Source of the DNA: Hadesarchaea archaeon
Lineage (GTDB): Archaea; Hadarchaeota; Hadarchaeia; Hadarchaeales; WYZ-LMO6
Direction of reading: 5' to 3'
Assembly (NCBI GenBank): GCA_004347925.1
Contig: QNVD01000274.1
Span: 1-6,444, forward strand
Length of the DNA stretch: 6,444 nucleotides
The position numbers and the translations under genes were made by a program. The notes under the pieces are model-generated. The model saw only the letters and a list, made by a program, of their open reading frames with translations, did not search any database and had not been told where the DNA came from. Shown one piece after another: positions 1 through 5,432 of this stretch (its first letter is position 1; each line of letters opens with the position of its first letter).

Positions 1-135
1 CCTCTCCCTTACCCTCTCCGCCTCCCCCCCCGGGACCCAGAGGGCCTCCGCCCCGGCCTCCAGGGCGGCCGAGAGGAGGGCGGGGTCCACCTTCCCCCCC
101 CTCTCCACCCTGACCCAGAAGAGCTTGCGGCTCAA
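1..135 (-). CDS. aroB': 3-dehydroquinate synthase II, N-terminal part (gene runs off the window)
   Basis: The reading frame starts at a TTG (135–133) and stays open for 45 codons to the window edge. The start is chosen because GGTGA (144–140) lies 4 nt upstream, overlapping the stop of the preceding gene. The upstream GTG at 143 meets a stop after three codons. The visible peptide begins MSRKLFWVRVERGG and continues through an ALEAGAEALWV stretch. That pattern, a Lys/Trp-rich first strand followed by a helix ending in 'ALE(A/S)GAD', is what I know from the N-terminus of archaeal DHQ synthase II. This enzyme oxidatively deaminates and cyclises the product of ADH synthase to 3-dehydroquinate in the cytoplasm. 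The gene directly upstream is ADH synthase and the two are translationally coupled, which strongly supports the call. Only about one eighth of the protein is visible, and no catalytic residue can be checked. A homology search of the full gene would settle it. Confidence 0.65.
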   Translation of the reverse strand, partial: MSRKLFWVRVERGGKVDPALLSAALEAGAEALWVPGGEAERVRER

Positions 136-139
136 ACCC

Positions 140-940
140 TCACCGCTTCAGTTCTTCCTGGGCCTCCTCCACCGACCAGTTCTCGTGCACGATCCTGCAC
201 AGGGCCCTCACCATCCCCACCGGGTTGGGGTGCTGGAAGACGTTCCTCCCTATGGAGACTCCTATGGCCCCGGCCTCCACGGCATCCCTGGCCAGCCTGA
301 GCACGTCCGTGTCCGTCTCCAGCTTCGGCCCCCCCGCTATCACCACGGGAACCGGGCACCCCCTCACCACCCTGCGGAAGGAGTCCACGTCGCCCGTGTA
401 GACGGTCTTCACGATGTCGGCCCCGAGCTCCGCCCCCACCCTGGCCGCGTGGGCCACGGCCGAGGGGTCGTGCTCGCTCTTCACCCTCGGCCCCCTGGGG
501 TACATCATGGCGAAGAGGGGCATCCCCCAGAGCTCGCACTTCCTGGCCACCTCCCCCAGGTGGGAGAGCTGCTGCAGCTCGTTCTCCGCTCCCACGTTGA
601 TGTGGACGGAGACCCCGTCGGCCCCCAGCCTTATGGCCTCCTCCACCGTGGCCACAGGAACCTTGCAGTTGGGGTCCGGCCCCAGGGAGGTGCTCCCGCT
701 GAGGTGGACGATGAGCCCTATGTCCCTCCCGTATCCCCTGTGCCCCGCCCTCACTATCCCCTTGTGCAGGACCACCGCGTTGGCCCCTCCCCTGGCCACC
801 TTGTCGATGATCTCCTCCATGTTCTCCAGGCCCTGGAGGAGCCCCATGCTGAGCCCGTGGTCCATGGGCACGATGACCGTCCTCTTGGTCCGGCGGTCGA
901 TGATCCTCTCCAGCCTGACCCTCTTGCCCACCAGCGACAT
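140..940 (-). CDS. aroA': 2-amino-3,7-dideoxy-D-threo-hept-6-ulosonate (ADH) synthase, DhnA/class I aldolase family
   Basis: This 266-residue class I (Schiff-base) aldolase matches the Methanocaldococcus ADH synthase pattern along its whole length. That enzyme makes the seven-carbon precursor of 3-dehydroquinate by transaldol transfer between 6-deoxy-5-ketofructose-1-phosphate and aspartate semialdehyde. Visible motifs are VPMDHG (Asp27, His28), LLHKGIVR-like LHKGIVR (about 58–64), MMYPRG with Tyr147, and [11 protein letters not shown] with the expected Schiff-base Lys178. IAGGPK (about 201–206) and a SIGRNVFQH phosphate-binding end (229–237) follow. Spacing between Asp27, Tyr147 and Lys178 is the family's catalytic spacing. 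The ATG at 940 has GGAGGTGG (952–945) upstream, and a TATA-like box lies near 971–980. The gene heads a minus-strand operon whose next member is a probable DHQ synthase II, so the aromatic role is preferred over fructose-1,6-bisphosphate aldolase, a close relative. The family call is very secure; the exact substrate rests on context. Confidence 0.93.
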   Translation of the reverse strand: MSLVGKRVRLERIIDRRTKRTVIVPMDHGLSMGLLQGLENMEEIIDKVARGGANAVVLHKGIVRAGHRGYGRDIGLIVHLSGSTSLGPDPNCKVPVATVEEAIRLGADGVSVHINVGAENELQQLSHLGEVARKCELWGMPLFAMMYPRGPRVKSEHDPSAVAHAARVGAELGADIVKTVYTGDVDSFRRVVRGCPVPVVIAGGPKLETDTDVLRLARDAVEAGAIGVSIGRNVFQHPNPVGMVRALCRIVHENWSVEEAQEELKR

Positions 941-985
941 CCCACCACCTCCTACTCCCCGCGGCCGGGGATTAAAAAGTTGGCA
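941..985 (-). promoter_or_regulatory. Promoter and ribosome-binding site of aroA'
   Basis: Reading the minus strand, ACTTTTTAAT (980–971) is an AT-rich TATA-like element in otherwise GC-rich DNA. Transcription would start about 25 nt downstream, near 950–955. GGAGGTGG (952–945) then precedes the ATG at 940, so the leader would be very short. There is no strong purine-rich BRE, so the box is only a moderate match. Confidence 0.45.
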
Positions 986-1006
986 GTGGGGGCTGGGCTA
1001 GGAAGG

Positions 1007-1028
1007 ATAAAAAAAAGAGAGAAAGAGG
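1007..1028 (-). terminator. T-run terminator after the pilin gene
   Basis: On the minus strand, just past the pilin stop, the sequence is pyrimidine-rich and contains an uninterrupted run of eight T (1016–1009). Archaeal RNA polymerase typically terminates at such oligo-T runs without needing a hairpin. It lies between the pilin stop (1032) and the aroA' promoter, which is where a terminator is expected. Confidence 0.5.
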
Positions 1029-1031
1029 AGG

Positions 1032-1412
1032 TCAACCCTGAGCTATGGGCACATCGTATACGTGGCCGGAGGGTTTGTGCTTGATCTGCACCTTGTCCCC
1101 TACTGCCAGCTGGCCCTTCAGTGCGGTGAGGGTGATGCTTGCTCCCTCGCTCAGCTCTCCCGGGCCAGCCGTCCAGCTGGTGGTCCCTGCGGCGGTCTTT
1201 CCGCGGTACTCCCAGTCGCCGACCTTTATGGTACCGCTCGGTCCCATCACGGTTAGGATTACGTTGTTTTCGTTGTCGATGGAGGCGGTCATGGTCATGG
1301 TGGGGAAGCCTCCGGTCCTGGTGACGTAGTACACGGCTCCCGCCACCACGATGAGCACGGCGGCCAAGATCAGCAGGTACTCGATGGCGCCCTGTCCCTT
1401 TCTTCCTACCAT
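1032..1412 (-). CDS. Class III signal peptide (type IV-like) pilin
   Basis: This 126-residue secreted protein carries an archaeal class III prepilin signal. MVGRKG is a short basic leader, followed by QGAIEYLLILAAVLIV and about 20 hydrophobic residues to roughly residue 30. EppA-type prepilin peptidase should cut between Gly6 and Gln7, leaving Gln1 and Glu5 of the mature protein, the residues typical of this class (Pfam class III signal peptide family). The remaining ~95 residues are rich in Thr, Ser, Gly and Val, contain no cysteine, and look like a beta-sandwich head; I see no N-x-S/T sequon. The ATG at 1412 is preferred over an upstream in-frame start at 1508 because it gives the correct short leader and has GGTGG (1422–1418) at 5 nt spacing. 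No secretion ATPase or membrane platform gene lies beside it, so whether it is a major or minor pilin cannot be told. It diverges from a MinD-type ATPase. Confidence 0.85.
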   Translation of the reverse strand: MVGRKGQGAIEYLLILAAVLIVVAGAVYYVTRTGGFPTMTMTASIDNENNVILTVMGPSGTIKVGDWEYRGKTAAGTTSWTAGPGELSEGASITLTALKGQLAVGDKVQIKHKPSGHVYDVPIAQG

Positions 1413-1460
1413 TTTTTCCACCTTTAAAAATAATAAAAGGGGCCGTATTAAGCTTTTCCC
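1413..1460 (-). promoter_or_regulatory. Promoter and ribosome-binding site of the pilin gene
   Basis: An AT-rich island marks this promoter. GAAAAG (1458–1453) followed by CTTAATAC (1452–1445) resembles BRE plus TATA and would place the start near 1424. That keeps the GGTGG ribosome-binding site (1422–1418) in the transcript. A second AT-rich stretch (1439–1423) could also serve as a TATA box, but it would put the start at or past the ATG, so it is less likely. Confidence 0.5.
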
Positions 1461-1540
1461 GGGCCCGGAAGCCTGGGGGGCCGGGAGGGAGGCGGATTCT
1501 CCCCCCACCTCTTTTTTAGCGCCGGAGGAGGAGGGGAGTG
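1423..1540 (+). promoter_or_regulatory. Leader and promoter region of the MinD-like gene
   Basis: The region between the divergent pilin and MinD-like genes contains two plus-strand TATA candidates. CTTTTTTAG (1511–1519) is about 25 nt before the ATG at 1541, and TTTAAAAATAATAAAA (1423–1438) is about 110 nt before it. The first would give an almost leaderless mRNA, which conflicts with the strong GGAGGAGGAGGGG ribosome-binding site (1523–1535). The second would give a long GC-rich leader. The sequence does not decide between them. Confidence 0.3.
1458..1485. repeat. GC-rich palindrome beside the pilin promoter
   Basis: CCGGGCCCGG (1459–1468) is a perfect 10-bp palindrome that abuts the presumed BRE of the pilin promoter. 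The surrounding DNA (1458–1485) can also fold into an imperfect stem of CCCGG and CCC paired with GGG and CCGGG. It may be an operator or a leader structure of the MinD-like transcript. In DNA this GC-rich, a short palindrome can also arise by chance. Confidence 0.25.
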
Positions 1541-2269
1541 ATGGCTCGCGTGATCTCCTTCGCCTCCGGCAAGGGGGGAACGGGGAAGACCATGGTGGTA
1601 GCCAACCTGAGCGTCTGCCTGGCCAAGAGGGGGAAGAGGGTGATAGCCCTGGACGCGGATGTGATGATGTCCAACCTGGGCCTGCTCTTCGGCCTGGAGG
1701 AGAGGTTCACCCTCCACGACGTGCTGGCGGGGAAGGCGGGGGTGGAGGAGGCCCTCCATCAGGTCCTCCCCAGGCTGGAGGTGCTGCAGGGGGGACTCTC
1801 CCTGAAGGAGCTGGGACAGATCAGGCTGGACCGCCTGAAGGGGGTGGTGGGGAAGCTCTCCAGGAGGGCGGACTACGTGCTGGTGGACTGCCCCTCGGGC
1901 TTCGAGGAGGACTTCCTGGCCGCCCTCACCGCCTCCCCCCAGCTGGTGCTGGTGATCAACCCCGATCCCCTGTCCGTGGCGGAGGCCATGAAGGTGAAGA
2001 AGCTGGCGGGGAGGTTCCGGGTGGGCCTCCTGGGGATGGTGGTCAACAGGGTGGTGGGAAGGGAGACGGACCTCCCCCTGGAGGAGATAGAGTCCCTGCT
2101 GGAGGTGCCCGTCCTGGGGACCGTGCCCGAGGACGAGGAGGTGGGTAAGGCCCTGGCCAGCGGAAAGCCCCTGGTCTTGGAGGCCCCCAGGTCCCCCGCC
2201 TCCAGGGCCCTGGAGAGGATCGCCGAGGCCCTCCTGAGGAGGAGGCCGCAGCCCGCCGCCCCTTTATAG
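1541..2269 (+). CDS. MinD/ParA-family ATPase (catalytically intact MinD-like protein)
   Basis: This 242-residue deviant Walker A ATPase begins MARVISFASG and has KGGTGKT at residues 11–17. It includes the signature Lys11, which reaches across the dimer, and the P-loop Lys16. The switch segment LDADVMMSNLG holds Asp38 and Asp40, and Walker B is VLVDCPSG (113–120, Asp116). VINPDPLSVAEAMK, MVVNRV and VLGTVPEDEEV are further MinD-type blocks. The second P-loop hydroxyl position is Met18 instead of the common Thr/Ser. The C-terminus ends in a basic Arg-rich stretch and Pro/Ala tail, not the classic MinD membrane-targeting helix. The ATG at 1541 follows GGAGGAGGAGGGG (1523–1535); a GTG at 1538 is an alternative. 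Such proteins dimerise with ATP and position or partition other complexes. It diverges from a pilin gene and is followed by a membrane protein, which suggests a membrane-linked positioning role, but the cargo is unknown. Confidence 0.88.
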   Translation: MARVISFASGKGGTGKTMVVANLSVCLAKRGKRVIALDADVMMSNLGLLFGLEERFTLHDVLAGKAGVEEALHQVLPRLEVLQGGLSLKELGQIRLDRLKGVVGKLSRRADYVLVDCPSGFEEDFLAALTASPQLVLVINPDPLSVAEAMKVKKLAGRFRVGLLGMVVNRVVGRETDLPLEEIESLLEVPVLGTVPEDEEVGKALASGKPLVLEAPRSPASRALERIAEALLRRRPQPAAPL

Positions 2270-2298
2270 CCCCAGGGGTTTAGTTCTTCTTGGGGAGG
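2258..2298 (+). promoter_or_regulatory. Possible internal promoter for the membrane protein gene, overlapping the MinD-like stop codon
   Basis: TTTATAG (2263–2269) is a near-consensus archaeal TATA box in very AT-poor DNA. It includes the TAG stop of the MinD-like gene. Initiation about 25 nt later would fall near 2290, followed by GGGGAGG (2292–2298) immediately before the next ATG. The gene may therefore be transcribed alone as well as with the upstream ATPase gene. Confidence 0.4.
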
Positions 2299-2661
2299 AT
2301 GGTGAAGGAGGAGGTCCTGGAACTCCGCCGAAGGCTGGAGGTGACGGAGAGGGAGCTCCAGCGTCTCTCCCGCTTCGAGTGGGGGTACACCAAGCAGCTC
2401 TGGAAGCTCAGCTTCCTCTCCTGGATCCTGGGGGTCTCCCTCTTCTTTCTACTGGTCATCCTCTACGAGCCCTCCCTGCTGGCGGGGGTTCCCCAGGCCC
2501 TTCCCCTCCTGGCCGTGGCGGCCGCCGCCCCCCTGCTGATGGTCCTCTACTTCGTGGGGAGGGTGGAGAAGAGGGTGAAGAACCTGGAGCGCAGCAGGGA
2601 CCTCCTCCTCTCCAGGTACAGGAGGGCCCTCCTGGAGCACTTCGAGGAGTCCGCTAGCTAG
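2299..2661 (+). CDS. Small two-helix membrane protein with coiled-coil ends (unknown function)
   Basis: I do not recognise this 120-residue protein. It has four visible parts. A charged helical arm (about 3–28, rich in Glu, Arg, Leu) is predicted to coil. A hydrophobic helix follows (about 37–56, LSFLSWILGVSLFFLLVIL). After a short loop comes a second hydrophobic helix (about 67–87, rich in Ala and Leu). The protein ends in a second charged arm (88–117) with Arg/Leu heptad-like spacing. Positive charge flanking both helices suggests that N- and C-termini are cytoplasmic, joined by a short external hairpin. It lies 29 bases after a MinD-like ATPase gene on the same strand, so a membrane anchor or activator for that ATPase is a reasonable inference. 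The start is uncertain. ATG 2299 has GGGGAGG directly against it, GTG 2302 gives slightly better spacing, and TTG 2290 would be leaderless. Its last codons lie in a palindrome shared with the convergent gene. Confidence 0.75.
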   Translation: MVKEEVLELRRRLEVTERELQRLSRFEWGYTKQLWKLSFLSWILGVSLFFLLVILYEPSLLAGVPQALPLLAVAAAAPLLMVLYFVGRVEKRVKNLERSRDLLLSRYRRALLEHFEESAS

Positions 2662-2662
2662 C
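2653..2662. repeat. Perfect palindrome encoding both convergent stop codons
   Basis: GCTAGCTAGC reads the same on both strands. On plus it gives Ala-Ser-stop of the membrane protein. On minus it gives Ala-Ser-stop of the second MinD-like protein. The two genes overlap by 8 bp here (2654–2661), and neither has a separate terminator. Confidence 0.9.
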
Positions 2663-3361
2663 CCTCCTCTCCAGCCTGCGGGCCAGCTCCATGAGGGCCT
2701 GGGAGGCCGGGGAGCGGGGGTAGAGCTCCACCACGGGCTCCCCCTTCCTCCAGGCCTTCCTCACGCTCAGGTCCTCCGGCACCTCCCCCACGATGGGGAG
2801 GTCGAGGAGGCGCCTTATCTCCCCTGGGGGGAACTCATAGTCCTTCCCCCTCACCCTGTTCAGCACCACCCCCAGCGGCCTGAAGCCCAGGAACTCCAGC
2901 AGGACCTTGGTGCGCATGGTGTCGGAGAGGGAGGTGATCTCCGGGAGGGTCAGCAGGAGGATCTCCTGGCCCGCCCTCAGCGCGGCCACGGTCTCCCTCC
3001 TGAGCCCCCCCGGGGTGTCCAGCAGCAGGAACTCCACCCTCTCCCCCAGCCCCTCCAGGGCGGAGGGGAGCCTGGAGAGGTCCACCCTGTCCGCGGTCTC
3101 CGAGACCCTGGAGGGGACGAGGCGCAGCCCGTGGGGTCCCTCGTAGATGGCGTCGGAGAGGGGGATCTCCCCCCTGAGCACGTCGTTGAGGGTGTAGGGG
3201 GCCTTCTCCAGCTTGAAGAGGAGGGCGAGGTTGGGGGAGGAGAGGCAGGCGTCCACCAGCAGGGTGCTCCTCCCCCTCTTGGCCAGGGCCAGGGCTAGGT
3301 TGGCCGTGAGGGTGGTGCGTCCCACCCCTCCCTTCCCGGAAGCCAGGATGATTCTCCTCAC
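2654..3361 (-). CDS. Degenerate MinD-like protein (P-loop Lys to Arg, catalytic Asp to Cys)
   Basis: This 235-residue MinD/ParA paralog has the family's full layout: IILASGKGG, LANLALALAKRG-like helix, LLVDAC switch, LLLDTPGG Walker B (Asp115), VVLNRV, and IVGEVPEDLSV. The deviant Walker A reads KGGVGRT. The signature Lys10 is present, but the phosphate-binding P-loop lysine is Arg15 (CGC). In the VDAD segment, Asp37 is kept while the second Asp, the proposed water-activating residue in MinD, is Cys39 (TGC). Both codons are clear on the strand. From family knowledge, either change would be expected to impair ATP hydrolysis, so this is probably a non-cycling partner. The GTG at 3361 is chosen because AGGTGGAG (3377–3370) precedes it by 8 nt and it puts the first strand in the usual place. 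A longer open frame upstream runs into hdrA and is rejected. The frame is intact and well conserved, so it is not a pseudogene. The gene converges on the membrane protein and diverges from hdrA. Confidence 0.85.
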   Translation of the reverse strand: MRRIILASGKGGVGRTTLTANLALALAKRGRSTLLVDACLSSPNLALLFKLEKAPYTLNDVLRGEIPLSDAIYEGPHGLRLVPSRVSETADRVDLSRLPSALEGLGERVEFLLLDTPGGLRRETVAALRAGQEILLLTLPEITSLSDTMRTKVLLEFLGFRPLGVVLNRVRGKDYEFPPGEIRRLLDLPIVGEVPEDLSVRKAWRKGEPVVELYPRSPASQALMELARRLERRAS

Positions 3362-3437
3362 GCTCGGTTCTCCACCTGGGCCTCTTTTTGGCCCTTTACC
3401 ACAATTCTTAAATATCTCTTCAATTACCTTATTCGTT
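3362..3437. promoter_or_regulatory. Shared divergent promoter between the degenerate MinD-like gene and hdrA
   Basis: This 76-bp AT-rich gap has one good TATA element, TTAAATAT on plus (3408–3415), which reads ATATTTAA on minus. On minus, a start about 25 nt on (near 3386) leaves a short leader with AGGTGGAG (3377–3370) before the GTG at 3361. On plus, the same distance gives a start near 3436, two bases before the hdrA ATG. No Shine–Dalgarno sequence lies before that ATG, so hdrA mRNA is probably leaderless. The minus-strand flank GAAGAG is the better BRE match. Confidence 0.55.
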
Positions 3438-5432
3438 ATGCCGGCGGGTACCCCCAGGGTGGGTGTTTTTCTGTGCAAGTGCGGAGGCAACATCTCCGAT
3501 TTCGTGGACCTTGAGGCGGTGAAGAGGGCGGTGGAGAAGATAGACGGAGTGGTGGCGGTGGAGGTGGACGAGCACTGGTGCTCCTCCCCCGCCGGGAAGA
3601 GGATAAAGGAGGTGATAAAGGAGAAGAACCTCAACCGCGTGGTGATAGCCGCCTGCACCCTGAACATGCACCAGCCCCACTTCATGGAGGTGCTCCAGGA
3701 GGCGGGCCTGAACCCCTACCTGCTGGAGAGGGTGAACGCCAGGGAGCAGTGCTCCTGGGTCCACAAGGACAGCCCCAAGGAGGCCACCGAGAAGGCCATA
3801 GACCTGGTCAGGGGGGGAATAGCCAGGGCGAAGCGCCTGACCGAGCTCTCCCCCATCGTGGAGAAGATCAACAAGAACGTGGTGGTGGTGGGGGGAGGGG
3901 TGGCGGGGATCATCGCCTCCCTGGAGCTGGCCTACGGGGGATACAGGGTCTTCCTGGTGGAGAAGTCCCCCACCATAGGGGGGAGGATGGCCAAGTTCTC
4001 CAAGGTCTTCCCCTCCCTGGACTGCGCCTCCTGCATCCTCACCCCCAGGATGGCGGAGGTGGAGTCCCACAAGAACATCACCCTCCTCACCTACTCCGAG
4101 CTCCAGGAGGTCAGCGGCTCGGCTGGCAACTTCAAGGTGAAGATCCTGAAGAAGCCCAGGTACGTGGACCCCGCCCTCTGCACCGGGTGCAGGGACTGCA
4201 CGACGGTGTGCCCGGTGAAGGTCCCCAACGAGTGGAACATGGGGATGGACAAGAGGACGGCCATCTACATACCCTTCCCCGAGGCCGTCCCCAGGGTGGC
4301 CACGGTGGACGGGGAGCACTGCCTCTACCTGAAGCACAGCAAGCCCGGGAAGCCGGTGTGCGGGAAGTGCGTGGAGGTGTGCAAGGCCAAGGCCATAAAC
4401 TGGAACCAGAAGCTCGAGGTGCTGGAGGTGGAGGCCGGGGCCATCCTGCTGGCGGTGGGGAGCGAGGTCTTCGACGCCAGGAGGGTCCCGCAGCTGGGCT
4501 ACGGGCTGTACAAGAACGTCATCACCAGCATGGAGTTCGAGAGGATGATCAACTCCGACGGCCCCACCGGTGGGAAGGTGGTGAACCCGGTGACGGGGGA
4601 GACCCCCAAGGTGGTGGCCTTCATCCAGTGCGTGGGTAGCAGGGATGAGAAGTACAACCCCTACTGCTGCAGGATAGGCTGCACCGCCACCCTGAAGCAC
4701 GCCGCCCTGCTGAAGGAGTACGTGAGCAAGGACATAGACATCTACGTGTGCTACAACGACATGCGCACGGTGGGCAAGGGCTTCGAGGAGTTCTACAGGA
4801 GGGTGAGGGACATGGGGGTGAAGTTCATAAGGGGGCTCCCGTCCGAGGTGAAGCAGAAGCCCGACGGGACCCTCAGCTTCAACGTGTTCGACACCACCAC
4901 CGAGACCCTCTACGAGGTGAACGCCGACCTGGTGGTGCTGGCCATAGGGCTGGTGCCCTCCCCGGACATAGAGAAGGTGGCGAAGCTCCTGAAGCTCTCC
5001 AGGGGACACGACGGCTTCCTGCTGGAGGCCCACGAGAAGCTCAGGCCCGTGGAGACCCTCACCGACGGGATCTTCGTGGCGGGGAGCTGCCTGGGCCCCA
5101 TGGACATCCACGACGCCACCTCGGAGGCCATGGGGGCGGCCTCCAAGGTGATGGGCTTCCTCTCGGCCGGGGAGATCGTGAAGGAGCCCATCGTGGCCAA
5201 GGTGAACGAGGACCTCTGCAGCGGGTGCAGGGTTTGCGTCTCCGTCTGTCCCTTCGACGCCATCAAGATGGAGGAGAAGGGGGAGGGCAAGTTCGTGGCG
5301 AAGGTGGACGAGGTGTCCTGCAAGGGGTGCGGCCTCTGCGCCTCCTCCTGCCCGACGGCGGCCATCACCACCCAGCACTTCACGGACGAGCAGATCAGGG
5401 CGCAGGTGAGGGGCATCCTGGTGGGAACATGA
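3438..5432 (+). CDS. hdrA: Heterodisulfide reductase subunit A-like flavoprotein (HdrA)
   Basis: This 664-residue protein, normal for HdrA, is the FAD electron-bifurcating subunit of cytoplasmic Hdr complexes. It takes hydrogenase or formate-derived electrons via MvhD and splits them between ferredoxin and HdrBC. The N-terminal domain has FLCKCGG (Cys13, Cys15), Cys48, Cys73 and Cys105 in CSWVH. The FAD Rossmann motif is [10 protein letters not shown] (148–157), followed by LDCASC (Cys196, Cys199). An inserted ferredoxin domain has Cys248/251/254/258 and Cys295/308/311/315. Near the flavin a non-classical cluster site has Cys398, 410, 411 and 415. A C-terminal two-cluster ferredoxin has Cys594/597/600/604 and Cys628/631/634/638. 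All cluster ligands I would expect are present and there is no in-frame TGA, so no selenocysteine. The ATG at 3438 is used because [10 protein letters not shown] then sits near the N-terminus; longer frames overlap the divergent gene. The motif usually written CTPRxHEP is CTLNMHQP here. It is coupled to mvhD by an ATGA overlap; no hdrB or hdrC is adjacent. Confidence 0.95.
   Translation: MPAGTPRVGVFLCKCGGNISDFVDLEAVKRAVEKIDGVVAVEVDEHWCSSPAGKRIKEVIKEKNLNRVVIAACTLNMHQPHFMEVLQEAGLNPYLLERVNAREQCSWVHKDSPKEATEKAIDLVRGGIARAKRLTELSPIVEKINKNVVVVGGGVAGIIASLELAYGGYRVFLVEKSPTIGGRMAKFSKVFPSLDCASCILTPRMAEVESHKNITLLTYSELQEVSGSAGNFKVKILKKPRYVDPALCTGCRDCTTVCPVKVPNEWNMGMDKRTAIYIPFPEAVPRVATVDGEHCLYLKHSKPGKPVCGKCVEVCKAKAINWNQKLEVLEVEAGAILLAVGSEVFDARRVPQLGYGLYKNVITSMEFERMINSDGPTGGKVVNPVTGETPKVVAFIQCVGSRDEKYNPYCCRIGCTATLKHAALLKEYVSKDIDIYVCYNDMRTVGKGFEEFYRRVRDMGVKFIRGLPSEVKQKPDGTLSFNVFDTTTETLYEVNADLVVLAIGLVPSPDIEKVAKLLKLSRGHDGFLLEAHEKLRPVETLTDGIFVAGSCLGPMDIHDATSEAMGAASKVMGFLSAGEIVKEPIVAKVNEDLCSGCRVCVSVCPFDAIKMEEKGEGKFVAKVDEVSCKGCGLCASSCPTAAITTQHFTDEQIRAQVRGILVGT

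Noticed and set aside
125..1084. A 319-codon plus-strand frame across the first kilobase
   Set aside because: It lies opposite aroA' and the end of the pilin gene, spans their promoter and terminator, and its Pro/His/Arg-rich product resembles no protein I know.
1475..1492. G-quadruplex motif in G-runs upstream of the MinD-like gene
   Set aside because: Runs of six, three, three and two G do not make four separate GGG tracts. Only a weak two-layer structure is possible, and G-runs are common here.
1413..1508. A 32-residue N-terminal extension of the pilin
   Set aside because: It would bury the class III signal inside the protein, crosses the promoter, and lacks the good GGTGG site that precedes the ATG at 1412.
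1351..2148. A 265-codon plus-strand frame overlapping the MinD-like gene
   Set aside because: It is a frame-shifted shadow made almost wholly of Gly, Arg, Pro and Glu, while the overlapping frame has all the MinD motifs.
2654..3361. The degenerate MinD-like gene as a pseudogene
   Set aside because: The frame is full length, with no stops or shifts, good codon use and intact Walker B. Only two catalytic positions are changed.
3362..3685. A 108-residue N-terminal extension of the degenerate MinD-like protein
   Set aside because: It overlaps the hdrA coding region and the promoter. The GTG at 3361 gives the normal MinD N-terminus with a Shine–Dalgarno.
3429..5378. A 649-codon open frame on the minus strand opposite hdrA
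   Set aside because: It is antisense to a gene with unmistakable HdrA motifs. Its composition (His, Pro, Gly, Leu repeats) is typical of a GC-rich shadow frame.
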